Positions 18,166 through 25,700 of a DNA stretch of 26,138 nucleotides are shown here, piece after piece. Under the pieces are notes generated by a model. It was not told the origin of the DNA. It saw only the letters and a program-made list of their open reading frames with translations, and searched no databases. The translations under genes and the position numbers were made by a program. Source of the DNA: an uncultured Planctomycetota bacterium (GTDB taxonomy: Bacteria > Planctomycetota > UBA1135 > GCA-002686595); assembly GCA_903829565.1 (NCBI GenBank), contig CAIKQM010000442.1, positions 1-26,138 of the forward strand. The letters are read 5' to 3'. How positions within the stretch are numbered: position 1 is the stretch's first letter; each line of letters begins with the position of its first letter.

Positions 18166-18366
18166 CTGTTTGACAACTAGAAACGCGAGCGCCCAGTCGG
18201 GGAAGCAGGTGTGAATCCTGCACGGTCCCGCCACTGTGAGCCGCCATCAACGCATCGTCGGGGCCTGGCTACGCTAGGCCGGTCACTGGAGCGGTTGCTC
18301 ACCTGAGCAGCATGCCTTTGGGAAGACTGCGACGCGTGCGGGCGGTGAGTCAGGATATCCGTCGTG
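18165..18366 (+). promoter_or_regulatory. Cobalamin (B12) riboswitch
   Basis: The core is clear: GGGGAAGCAGGTGTGAATCC (from about 18199) continuing into TGCACGGTCCCGCCACTGTGA is the conserved aptamer segment of cobalamin riboswitches. Farther down, GGGAAGACTGCGACG and the B12-box-like GTGAGTCAGGATATCC (18345-18360) complete the aptamer. In this class the adenosyl- or other cobalamin ligand shuts off expression downstream. The aptamer is 150 bp upstream of the start of the secreted beta-propeller-like gene, which is followed by cobT and cobS, so all three are likely under B12 repression. The outer limits (P1 stem) are estimates. Confidence 0.93.
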
Positions 18367-18437
18367 TGCTCCGTGACCGTGGCCGTGTGGCCTCGGTCGA
18401 ACCCCGCTGGCTTCGGACGAAAGCCCGCGCGTAAGGC

Positions 18438-18508
18438 CCTCGCAGTGAGGGTGTGCGCGTGGTCGTTTTGGTTCGCAGTCGGCTGTTTCGAACGGACATT
18501 TCGAACAG
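18438..18508 (+). promoter_or_regulatory. Candidate expression platform of the B12 riboswitch
   Basis: Two stems lie between the aptamer and the first start codon. One has arms CCCTC (18438-18442) and GAGGG (18448-18452). The second pairs 18483-18492 with 18500-18508, with one bulged T, and its right arm covers the first two bases of the AGG (18507-18509) that lies 6 bases before the ATG at 18516. This fits ribosome-site occlusion on ligand binding. There is no stem followed directly by a T-run, so transcription termination is less likely. Confidence 0.4.
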
Positions 18509-18515
18509 GCTGACG

Positions 18516-19787
18516 ATGATCAAGTCTCTGTGTTTCGTGAGTGTGGTGCTAGCCGCCGCTGTGCGTGCAGACCACTACGACTTTGGTGTGGCACCGCAGG
18601 CACCGATCGCTCTCTCCACGAGCGAGGTGGTGACCGTGATTCCGAGTGGTTGGGCGTCCTTCGATGGCTCGGTGGTCGTGGTGCGCGACCAAGCCGGTGC
18701 TGCACTGGTGACGACCACGGTGTTTCCCTCGGCGGTGTTCCCCTCGTTCATCGCTTTGCAGCCCGACAATGCGACGCTGCTCTTAGGCGAGAGCAGCAAC
18801 GGCGGTTTGTGGGAGTTTGTCCTACCGGCTGGACCGGCCACGTTGTTGGCAACGGCAGCCTTCAACTACGACGCGACCTTTGATGGCGCAGGACATGCCA
18901 TCGTCTCGGCGGCCACTTGTGGGTTTGGTTGCGGCAACAGCTTGTTGCGTGTGGACCTCGCTACGGGTGCGACGACCGTGCTGGGCTCCGTTGCCGGTCC
19001 TTCGGGTCCTGTGGCAGTGAGTGCAGCCGGTGATTTGTACTACGGCACGCAGTCGCCGTTCTTTCCCGCTCCGGCTGGCGCGTTCAGCGTCCAGCGTTGG
19101 AGCGCGGCCCAAGTTGCCGCGGGCGCCTTGAGTGATGCCAGTGCCGTGGCGGTGATCACGGGGCTCGATGGTGTTGCGGATGTGAGCCTCGACGCGCGCA
19201 GTGGTGACTTGATCGTGGTCGAAAGCCTCTTCGGTGGCTTGAGCCGCGTGCGCTTGCATCGTGCCGATGGGGCCTTGAAGTCCGTGCTAGCTAGCTCGAC
19301 CGACTATCTCGGTGGCGTGGGCTTGCGCACCAGCGCAGGCACTACGGGCGCGTTGCAGCCGTTTGCGCCTGCGGGTTCTACCTACACCTATGCTGCGTCG
19401 GACTTCGTGACGGGCGTGATGCGTGTGCAAGGCATCGTGCCGGTGCAACCGCAGCTTAGCGTGTCGGGGCCGGGCGCCAGCGGTGCCGGCATCGCGACAC
19501 TCTCGGTTGCAGGCGGGATCCCCTTTGCCACCGCAGTGCTCATTTCGGCGCCGGCCAGCGCTTGGTCTTCGACCAACACCATCACCGCGCTGCCTTGGTT
19601 CCAGCTGCACAGCGGCCTGCAACTGAGTGCCATGCGGCGCTCGGGCATCGTCCAACTCGATGCGAGTGGCAACGGCAGCTTGGGGATTAGCAACCAAGGG
19701 CCCGGCCTGCCGGGCCGTGTCTGGCAAGCCTTGGTGCGCACAAACCTTGATCGTCCCGTGGGTGCCACGACGCAAGTCGCATGGTGA
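18516..19787 (+). CDS. Secreted beta-propeller-like protein under B12 riboswitch control
   Basis: The 423-residue product begins with a signal peptide (MIKSLCFVSVVLAAAVRA) cleaved before DHYDFG. Residues about 75-310 show at least five repeated units of the propeller type, for example ATLLLGESSNGGLWEF, GHAIVSAATCGFGCGNSLLR, GDLYYGTQSPFF and SGDLIVVESLFGGLSRVRL. Cys135 and Cys139 may form a disulfide. From about 311 comes a C-terminal Ser/Gly-rich beta domain. I see no lipobox and no enzyme motif. It sits between the B12 riboswitch and cobT, and its stop overlaps the cobT start (ATGGTGA), so it belongs to the B12 operon. BtuG of Bacteroides is a B12-binding surface propeller, so a corrinoid-binding role is an attractive inference, not shown by sequence. 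A start at 18453 would fall outside the signal peptide. Confidence 0.75.
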   Translation: MIKSLCFVSVVLAAAVRADHYDFGVAPQAPIALSTSEVVTVIPSGWASFDGSVVVVRDQAGAALVTTTVFPSAVFPSFIALQPDNATLLLGESSNGGLWEFVLPAGPATLLATAAFNYDATFDGAGHAIVSAATCGFGCGNSLLRVDLATGATTVLGSVAGPSGPVAVSAAGDLYYGTQSPFFPAPAGAFSVQRWSAAQVAAGALSDASAVAVITGLDGVADVSLDARSGDLIVVESLFGGLSRVRLHRADGALKSVLASSTDYLGGVGLRTSAGTTGALQPFAPAGSTYTYAASDFVTGVMRVQGIVPVQPQLSVSGPGASGAGIATLSVAGGIPFATAVLISAPASAWSSTNTITALPWFQLHSGLQLSAMRRSGIVQLDASGNGSLGISNQGPGLPGRVWQALVRTNLDRPVGATTQVAW

Positions 19788-20803
19788 ACGCAGGCGAGCT
19801 GCAAGCGGAGGCACGCCGTCGCTTGGACGCTTTGGCCAAGCCGCCCGGGAGTCTCGGGCGTTTGGAAGAGCTAGCGATCGCGTTGTGCATGGCTCAAGGG
19901 ACTGTGCGTCCCGTGACCAGTCCCCGCTTGCATCTCGTGTGGTGCGCGGATTACGCCTCGGCTGTGCACACCAGTGCTTGGCCTTCGCATGTGTCCGCTT
20001 TGGTGGCGCGCACTCTGGCGCGTGGCGGCGGCGTGTCCAGTGTCTGGGCACGCCGCTTCCAAGCCACAACACGCATTGTGGATGTGGGGCTGGCCCATGA
20101 CCCGCAATTCGCCAGTGCCCACGCAAGCATTGAGACGCACACCAGCAAGGTGGTGTCAGGTGTACGTGACATGCTGGTGCACGATGCGCTCACCAGCGAA
20201 GAGCACACGGCGTGTTGGGCGAATGGCCAAGCAGAAGCCGAACGCGCTGCTGCGCAAGGTGTGCGTGTGCTGGTGCTCGGCGAGGTAGGCATCGGCAATA
20301 CGGCCAGCGCCGCGGCCATTGCTGCGCTGGTGCTGCAGCTGCCGCCTGAGGATTTGGTGGGGCGCGGTGCCGGAGCCGACGACGGGCAACTTGCGCGCAA
20401 GCGCACCGCGGTGGCCGGCATGGTGGACCGTGCACGCCTTTGTCACAAACACTTGACGGGGCAACTGCGCGCCGTGGCCGGCGCCGAGTTGGTGGCCATG
20501 GCCGGCTGCATGCAGCGTGCGGCCGAGCTTGGACTTGTAGTGATTCTGGATGGAGCTCTGGCCGCAGCTGCAGCGTTGCTGGTCACTGTGCATGCGCCCG
20601 CGGCTCGCCGCACTTGGCTAGCCTCGCATCGCGGCTCCGAACCGCTCCATCAGCACGCCCTGCAACACCTGCAACTGCGCCCATGGCTCGAGTGGGACCT
20701 GCGCTTGGGCGAAGGCAGCGGTGCCTTGCTGCTCTTGCCGATGCTAGATGCTGCTGCGGACTTGATGACTGAGGTGTCCACTCTGGATGATGCCTTGCAA
20801 TGA
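19781..20803 (+). CDS. cobT: Nicotinate-nucleotide:dimethylbenzimidazole phosphoribosyltransferase
   Basis: This cytosolic enzyme makes the alpha-ribazole phosphate that becomes the lower ligand of cobalamin. The 340-residue product shows LAKPPGSLGRLEE (18-30), GEVGIGNTAS (167-176), VGRGAG (193-198), SHRGSEPLH and LRLGEGSGA (307-315); Glu311 in this last motif is the expected catalytic base. One usual landmark differs: where CobT proteins have a D-H-G motif, this one reads CADYAS (55-60). That could alter base specificity. The ATG overlaps the stop of the propeller-like gene and the last 4 bp overlap cobS. It is under B12 riboswitch control. Confidence 0.93.
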   Translation: MVNAGELQAEARRRLDALAKPPGSLGRLEELAIALCMAQGTVRPVTSPRLHLVWCADYASAVHTSAWPSHVSALVARTLARGGGVSSVWARRFQATTRIVDVGLAHDPQFASAHASIETHTSKVVSGVRDMLVHDALTSEEHTACWANGQAEAERAAAQGVRVLVLGEVGIGNTASAAAIAALVLQLPPEDLVGRGAGADDGQLARKRTAVAGMVDRARLCHKHLTGQLRAVAGAELVAMAGCMQRAAELGLVVILDGALAAAAALLVTVHAPAARRTWLASHRGSEPLHQHALQHLQLRPWLEWDLRLGEGSGALLLLPMLDAAADLMTEVSTLDDALQ

Positions 20804-21564
20804 ACTGGATGCTCACCGAGCTGCGTGCGTTAGGCGTGGCGATTGCCTTTCTCACACGGCTGCCTGTACCGAACTCCATCCACCAGCTCGCGCCTGGTGA
20901 CTTGCAGCGCGCCACCAGCTGGTTCCCTCTGGTCGGCGCACTGGTAGGCCTGATCACGGCGGCGCTGGCGGTCTTTCTCGATACGCATCTGCCCTTTGGA
21001 GTGGCGCTTTTGATTGCGTTGTTGGTCGAGGCGCGCCTCACCGGAGCGTTCCATGAGGATGCCGTCGCCGACGCGTTCGATGCCTTCGGAGGCGGTTTTT
21101 CGCGCGAGCGTGTGCTGGAGATCCTCAAAGACTCGCGCATTGGCTCGTACGGAGCCTTGGCGCTCTTTGGCGCATTCTTGCTGCGCTTCGAAGCCACCAA
21201 GGAACTGCCGTCAGGAGTTTTTTACGCCGCCGTCGTCGCTGCAGCCTCCATGGGACGCCTCTCCGGCATGCTGTTGTTAGCAGCTTTGCCCACCATTCCC
21301 GAGCGCGCGAGCTTAGGGCGCGACCTGGAGTCATTGCCTAGGTCACGCGTGGTTGGTGCGTTGGTGGCCACGCTGCCTGCGTTTTTGTGGTTGGCGTGGC
21401 TTGATCGTGGGGCTGCCATGCTTGCCGTGTTGTTGTGCGCGATGGCTGTGCTGGTAGGCGCGCGCTATGTAGGACGCAGGATTGGCGGCTCTACGGGTGA
21501 TGCGCTAGGCACGCTGACCTACGCGGTGCAGTTGACGACGCTGATCGCTGTGCTGTGGCGCTGA
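20800..21564 (+). CDS. cobS: Adenosylcobinamide-GDP ribazoletransferase (cobalamin synthase)
   Basis: The enzyme joins adenosylcobinamide-GDP with alpha-ribazole (phosphate) in the inner membrane, the last step of nucleotide loop assembly. The 254-residue product has about six membrane segments and the family motifs FLTRLPVP (17-24), GAFHEDAVADAFDAFGGG (82-99, with metal-binding His85, Glu86, Asp87, Asp91 and Asp94), LKDSRIGSYG (109-118) and RRIGGSTGDALG near the C-terminus. Its ATG overlaps the cobT stop (ATGA). It is the last gene of the riboswitch-controlled operon and converges on the NifU-like gene with 8 bp between stops. No cobU/cobP is found in the operon, so that step must be encoded elsewhere. 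Confidence 0.94.
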   Translation: MNWMLTELRALGVAIAFLTRLPVPNSIHQLAPGDLQRATSWFPLVGALVGLITAALAVFLDTHLPFGVALLIALLVEARLTGAFHEDAVADAFDAFGGGFSRERVLEILKDSRIGSYGALALFGAFLLRFEATKELPSGVFYAAVVAAASMGRLSGMLLLAALPTIPERASLGRDLESLPRSRVVGALVATLPAFLWLAWLDRGAAMLAVLLCAMAVLVGARYVGRRIGGSTGDALGTLTYAVQLTTLIAVLWR

Positions 21565-21572
21565 CGTGTGCT

Positions 21573-21869
21573 TCAGCGCACCACCACGTTGCGCAACCAC
21601 GGCAAAGCCGCACGCAAACGCGGTTCAATCAGCTCACGCTTGGTTGATTCGAGCGCGTGACATGTGGCACACGCCCCCACCATCTGCAACTGCACAGTGT
21701 CTTCGACCACGGAGACCAAGCGCACATCGCCGTGGTCTGCGCGCAACGCTTCGCGCAGGCCGTCTAGCGCATGCTGCACTTGGGCAATGCGCTCAGCGTC
21801 CCCTTGCGGTTCTTGGGCTGCGGGATCAGTAAGTCCCCAGCCGCTCGTCAAGCGCTGCAGCCAACTCAT
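21573..21869 (-). CDS. NifU-like C-terminal domain iron-sulfur protein
   Basis: The 98-residue product is a single NifU-like (Nfu) domain with the cluster motif CATC (Cys67-Cys70) followed by the typical HALESTKRELIEPRLRAALP segment. Such proteins carry and deliver Fe-S clusters, often to succinate dehydrogenase or other targets. I chose the ATG at 21869, which overlaps the stop of the preceding gene (ATGA); the frame remains open upstream but lies inside that gene. It is shorter than NifU or full NfuA, with no A-type scaffold domain. It could serve the sdh enzyme also encoded in this window, but there is no direct link. Confidence 0.85.
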   Translation of the reverse strand: MSWLQRLTSGWGLTDPAAQEPQGDAERIAQVQHALDGLREALRADHGDVRLVSVVEDTVQLQMVGACATCHALESTKRELIEPRLRAALPWLRNVVVR

Positions 21870-22312
21870 GCGTGCACACCATCTGCGGCGCGCGTCAGCT
21901 CGCTCAGACCATTCGGACCGAGGTGCAAGCGCCACTGCGTGCCTTCCGCAGCGGCACGCACCTCCGTCAAGGCCGCTTGCACTGCAGACAAGGCCTCGGC
22001 GTCGCTCACCTCACCCGTGCGCGTGCAACGCAACTCGCGTCGCTCGCGTTGCAGCCGCTTGCGTACCAAGGCGCAGAGGGCATCGCAGATCGGCAGATCG
22101 GCGCGCGACTCACCGCCGGCCAACACAGCGAGTGCTTGCGCGTGCAGGGCCAGTTGCTGCGCACACTCGTGCAGATCGGCCTCGCGTCCTTCGACCGCAG
22201 CCGGACCCAGGTGGGTCGCCAGCGCATCCACGGCCGACAGGAACTGCGCCGAGTTATTCACCTCGTGCAACAGCATGCCAGCAAGCTCGGCGAGCAGCGG
22301 ATGGGCCTTCAT
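21866..22312 (-). CDS. H-box-only histidine-kinase-like protein
   Basis: The 148-residue product begins with a helix carrying LLHEVNNSAQFLSAVDALA (14-32), which looks like the phospho-acceptor H-box (HExNN) of the HisKA domain, with His16 as the candidate site. A second helical stretch rich in His and Ala follows (about 46-66). No N-box, G-box or other ATPase motif is seen; the last 50 residues (QWRLHLGPNGL) could be a decayed ATPase strand. It may act as a phosphotransfer or dimerisation partner, or be a degenerate kinase. It lies 21 bp after tRNA-Leu and overlaps the NifU-like gene. The ATG at 22312 has no clear Shine-Dalgarno sequence. Confidence 0.6.
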   Translation of the reverse strand: MKAHPLLAELAGMLLHEVNNSAQFLSAVDALATHLGPAAVEGREADLHECAQQLALHAQALAVLAGGESRADLPICDALCALVRKRLQRERRELRCTRTGEVSDAEALSAVQAALTEVRAAAEGTQWRLHLGPNGLSELTRAADGVHA

Positions 22313-22333
22313 ACGAGCGCTAATGTAGAGGAT

Positions 22334-22420
22334 TGGTGCCGAGGGGGGGACTTGAACCCCCACTCCTGTTAAGGGAAGTGGATTTTGAATCCACCGCGTC
22401 TGCCATTTCGCCACCCCGGC
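22334..22420 (-). tRNA. tRNA-Leu (anticodon CAA), CCA encoded
   Basis: Read on the minus strand, acceptor GCCGGGG pairs with CCTCGGC (one G-U pair), followed by discriminator A and a gene-encoded CCA (22334-22336). The anticodon stem GTGGA/TCCAC frames the loop TTCAAAA, so the anticodon is CAA (reads UUG). The T arm is GGGGG-TTCAAGT-CCCCC, and a long variable arm marks the class II tRNA expected for leucine. It sits between dapB and the H-box gene on the same strand. Confidence 0.96.
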
Positions 22421-22422
22421 AA

Positions 22423-22441
22423 CCGCCCACTGTTTGGGCGG
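22423..22441 (-). terminator. Hairpin directly upstream of tRNA-Leu
   Basis: Perfect seven-base arms (22423-22429 and 22435-22441) around a 5-base loop end 2 bases before the 5' end of the tRNA on the minus strand. It may terminate transcripts from the dapB operon or mark tRNA processing. There is no T-tract. Confidence 0.35.
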
Positions 22442-22492
22442 GCAGAAGGATAGCGAGTCGCAAGCCTCTCGTCCACGCCCCAGAGCGCGCGT

Positions 22493-22511
22493 CCACGCCT
22501 AGAGGGCGTGG
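22493..22511 (-). terminator. Hairpin at the end of dapB
   Basis: Perfect seven-base arms (22493-22499 and 22505-22511) flank a 5-base loop that overlaps the dapB stop codon (22499-22501). The stem is G/C-rich but lacks a T-run after it on the minus strand, so it is only a possible terminator. Confidence 0.35.
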
Positions 22512-23179
22512 CGCAACCCTACCGCGACCCCTACTGCCGTTTGGCAGTAGCGCACCGCCGCCACGAGTCCCGGCCCGAAGGCCTCCGGCGAGCTCATGTC
22601 GTGGCGCAAGCGCAGCGTTTCGCCTGGGGCGCCGAACAGCACCTCTTGGTGCGCGTAGTGGCCGGGTAGGCGCACGGAATGGATCGGGATAGGGCTCGCG
22701 TCCCCGCGTTTGGCCGCCAAACGCCGAGCCGTATCCGCCGCCGTGCCGGAGGGCGCGTCCTTTTTGCGCTCGTGGTGCAGCTCGATGATTTCGCACTGCC
22801 CCATGTGCTGCACGATGTCCTCCGCCGCGCGTTGCAACAGGACCATGCCCAGCGAGAAGTTCGGCACGATCAAACCGCCGAGTTTCTGCTCCCGCGCATA
22901 GGTATCCAACTCCGAGGCCTGTGCGGGGCTTACCCCCGAAGTACCGATCAGGGGCCGCACCCCGCATTCGAGAGCGACACGCGCATGCAACGCGCCCAGC
23001 CCGGCCTCTGTGACGTCCAACATCACCGCGGGCTTGCTGGCAAGCAGAGCCGCGCGCAGGTCGTCCCCGCGCTGCACTTGCAGCACCACGCTCAGGCCTT
23101 CGGTGCGACCGTAGTGCGTGACGGCATACGCGCCGAGCCGCCCGCGTGCCCCGACCACGGCGATGGTCAGGGCCTTCAT
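22499..23179 (-). CDS. dapB: 4-hydroxy-tetrahydrodipicolinate reductase
   Basis: This enzyme uses NAD(P)H to reduce the ring intermediate in diaminopimelate and lysine synthesis. The 226-residue product has the nucleotide loop GARGRLG (10-16), IGTSG (78-82), VPNFSLG (105-111) and the signature ELHHERKKDAPSGTA (133-147), with catalytic His135/His136 region and Lys140. HSVRLPGHYAHQEVLFGAPGE follows at about 167-187. It is shorter than E. coli DapB (273), mainly in the N-terminal domain. The ATG overlaps the ddl stop (ATGA), showing translational coupling in the UDP-sugar pyrophosphorylase-ddl-dapB cluster. Confidence 0.95.
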   Translation of the reverse strand: MKALTIAVVGARGRLGAYAVTHYGRTEGLSVVLQVQRGDDLRAALLASKPAVMLDVTEAGLGALHARVALECGVRPLIGTSGVSPAQASELDTYAREQKLGGLIVPNFSLGMVLLQRAAEDIVQHMGQCEIIELHHERKKDAPSGTAADTARRLAAKRGDASPIPIHSVRLPGHYAHQEVLFGAPGETLRLRHDMSSPEAFGPGLVAAVRYCQTAVGVAVGLRHAL

Positions 23180-24294
23180 GCGTGTTCAGTCCACGACAAG
23201 GCCAAGAGCAACAAGCACAGGTCGCGGAACGAAAGCCCCGCGTGAGCTGCTTCTTGAGGCAGAAGCGAACGCTCGGTCATGCCCGGCAGAGTGTTGATCT
23301 CCAACGCCACCGGTGTGCCCCATTGTCTTTCGCCGCTCTCCTGCGGGGTTCGCGGCACCATGAAGTCGATGCGCGCGTACGAACCACAGGCCGCAGCGCG
23401 GAAGGCGCGTTCGGCATAGCGGCGAATCTCTGCACAAACCGCAGGGGGCACAGTGAGCGGCGGGCAGTGTTCGCTCGCGCCTTGTGCGCTGTACTTCTCT
23501 TCGTAGTCAAAGAAGCGGCCGTCCTTCGGCACGATTTCGATCGGCATGAGCGCCAAGACTGCGCCGGACGGATCCCCCATCACTCCGCAGGAGGTTTCCA
23601 CGCCGACCACGCGCGCTTCCACCAAGGCACGGTCGCCCGTGGCGAGCACGCGCTCAATGGCCTCGGCCAGCCCGTCGACACTGTCCTCCAAGGATGTGGC
23701 TACCGAGGAGCCACCGCTATTCGGTTTGACACACCAACCTGTGGAGGAGAGTTCTACGCACGCTCCTAGCAAGGCTTGACGCTCGTGGTTCCAAGCGTAG
23801 CGATCGATCTCCACTCCGCGGGCCACCACCACGCCTGCGCGGCGCAACACATCCTTGGTGGCGCTCTTGTTCATGCACAGCGCCGAGGCGTACACACCTG
23901 CACCGGTGTGACGCAGACCGCAGGCGCGCAACAGACCTTGGATCGTCCCGTCTTCACCCTGACCGCCATGCAGCGCCAGGAAGTAGACCGCGTCGGGGCC
24001 CAAGCGCTCGATCATCGCGTGCGCGTCGAGCGCTTCCGCTTCTGCACCTGCGAGTGTCCACTTGCCGTCGGCGCGAATCTCGACCGCACGCACGCGCTTG
24101 GGGCCGCGCAGCTCTCCGTCCGTGCGCAAAGCGCCTGCAACGGCCGCACCGGAGCGCACGGACACATCGCGCTCGCTGCTGGAGCCGCCACTCAACACCA
24201 CCACTGTGGTGTCGGGGATGGAGGCCCACGCAGCCTCGGGCGCCAGTGCCAAGTAATGCTCGCGCGTCAGGGCAACTTCCTGCGTGAGAGTCAC
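23176..24294 (-). CDS. ddl: D-alanine--D-alanine ligase
   Basis: The ATP-grasp ligase joins two D-alanines for the peptidoglycan stem peptide. The 372-residue product shows LSGGSSSERDVSVRSG (34-49), ALHGGQGEDGTIQG, KPNSGGSS, and EINTLPGMTERSLLPQEA near the C-terminus, with the metal-binding Glu and Asn of E-x-N. The N-terminus is about 25 residues longer than usual before the first motif. The GTG at 24294 overlaps the stop of the upstream gene (GTGA), but a later start within the first 30 codons cannot be excluded. Its stop overlaps the dapB start. Confidence 0.95.
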   Translation of the reverse strand: MTLTQEVALTREHYLALAPEAAWASIPDTTVVVLSGGSSSERDVSVRSGAAVAGALRTDGELRGPKRVRAVEIRADGKWTLAGAEAEALDAHAMIERLGPDAVYFLALHGGQGEDGTIQGLLRACGLRHTGAGVYASALCMNKSATKDVLRRAGVVVARGVEIDRYAWNHERQALLGACVELSSTGWCVKPNSGGSSVATSLEDSVDGLAEAIERVLATGDRALVEARVVGVETSCGVMGDPSGAVLALMPIEIVPKDGRFFDYEEKYSAQGASEHCPPLTVPPAVCAEIRRYAERAFRAAACGSYARIDFMVPRTPQESGERQWGTPVALEINTLPGMTERSLLPQEAAHAGLSFRDLCLLLLALSWTEHA

Positions 24295-25700
24295 GGATGT
24301 GCCTCGCCGTAGTAGTGGCCGCCTTGGCTGTGTGTCATGCGGTGCTTGGGGCCGCGCGCAGCGAATTCCTGCGCCGATTCGGCGTACATGGGATCGATTT
24401 CAATCTGCACATTGCCGTGCGGATCCGCAGGCGGCAAAGCCACGCCGGCCTCGGCGGCCCAGGTGGCGTGCATGGCGCACAGGTCGCGTCGCGTTGTCGC
24501 GGGTGAATCGTCTCCATCCTTGTTCTTCACAGGTGAGAACTCGTGACGGCGTTCCACCTCGACGATGGTGCTGCGTTCGGTGAGAGCCAAGGCATCGAAC
24601 ACAAAAGTCTCGAACTTGCAGCCATCCACACTCGTGGGTTGCCCTTGGGCGTCGATGGTCGGGATCTTCTTCTTGGCGATGTGCCACGGCAATTCGAGGC
24701 GCCCGCTCACGAGTCGTTCCACGAAGGCGCGCTCAATCACATGCAGGGCGATGTTGCCTGCGGAATAGCGCAGTTCCCCGTGCTCGTTCGTCTCGAGGCG
24801 GAGTTGCTCGGGCAAGTCCGAGTACTCGATGCACGACAACTTGCCGTCGACCTTGCCGAGCACGCCGACCTTCTCCCAAGCATCGCGCTTCTTGACAACT
24901 TTGCTTGACATCTGTGCCCCATCGAGCGCATGCAGGCCGAGGAACAGCGGGTCCGCCGGCGGAGCCAAGGGGTTGTCGACTTGGAAGTAGCTGAACACTT
25001 CGACGCCGCGTTCGCCTGCAGCTCGCAACGCGCCACTGGACTGCAACGCCATGAGCGAACCACCATGGCCATTCGGGGCCAGGAACAACTCCGTCGGCGA
25101 GGCCATCAAGATGCGCCCTTGGCTATCGAGCGCCGGCAACATGGCTTGCGAGAAGAAGACGATCTCATCGGCCGGCAGACCAAAGTGATGGTGTTGCGCA
25201 AAGAATGCGCGCGTGTGGGCGTCATTGCCCTCCGAGGTCATCACATACCACGGTGTCTGCACACCGTAGCGCTTGCGCACCGCGTGCAGGCGTCGTGCAA
25301 AAATCTCGAACAGGCTGCGCCCTGTGACAGGACCGATGGGGAAGCAACCTTTGGGCCCTTCGTACCCCAAGCGCGAGGCTTGACCCCCTGCAACCAACAA
25401 GTAGCCAACCTTGCCTTGTGACAAGAGTTCTTGACCAGCTTGCGTGGCCTCGCGCGCCCTCTGTGACGTGCGCTCCTGCAGGTCGAACACCTCGGGCGGC
25501 TCGAAGGTCGGCGCGGAAGCTCCCGCGCCCAAGCTCATCAGCGCGCCGAGCTCTTGCACGAGGCGCAAGTCGAGTGCGGCCAGTCGTTGCAGGAGTGCAG
25601 CGCGTGCAGCTCCGGACAACTTGTCTACATGCGGCCAGAGATGGTCTTGTCCAGCAGCGTGTAGCTGCTGTTGCAGGGCAGAGAGATCGATCGTGCTCAT
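24291..25700 (-). CDS. UDP-N-acetylhexosamine / UDP-sugar pyrophosphorylase (eukaryotic UAP type)
   Basis: The product (469 residues from the ATG at 25700) belongs to the UDPGP family related to eukaryotic AGX1/UAP1, which joins UTP and a sugar-1-phosphate. The nucleotide loop LVAGGQASRLGYEGPKGCFP is at residues 102-121, with Lys117. Later segments FEIFARRL, MTSEGNDAHTRAFF, LAPNGHGG, FSYFQVDNPLAPPADPLF and the KVVKKRDAWEKVGVLG stretch are all typical. The likely substrate is N-acetylglucosamine-1-phosphate, but glucose-1-phosphate cannot be excluded. An alternative GTG at 25727 has a weak AGG upstream and would put nine residues before this ATG; it lies within a hairpin. The start of ddl overlaps its stop. 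Confidence 0.87.
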   Translation of the reverse strand: MSTIDLSALQQQLHAAGQDHLWPHVDKLSGAARAALLQRLAALDLRLVQELGALMSLGAGASAPTFEPPEVFDLQERTSQRAREATQAGQELLSQGKVGYLLVAGGQASRLGYEGPKGCFPIGPVTGRSLFEIFARRLHAVRKRYGVQTPWYVMTSEGNDAHTRAFFAQHHHFGLPADEIVFFSQAMLPALDSQGRILMASPTELFLAPNGHGGSLMALQSSGALRAAGERGVEVFSYFQVDNPLAPPADPLFLGLHALDGAQMSSKVVKKRDAWEKVGVLGKVDGKLSCIEYSDLPEQLRLETNEHGELRYSAGNIALHVIERAFVERLVSGRLELPWHIAKKKIPTIDAQGQPTSVDGCKFETFVFDALALTERSTIVEVERRHEFSPVKNKDGDDSPATTRRDLCAMHATWAAEAGVALPPADPHGNVQIEIDPMYAESAQEFAARGPKHRMTHSQGGHYYGEAHP

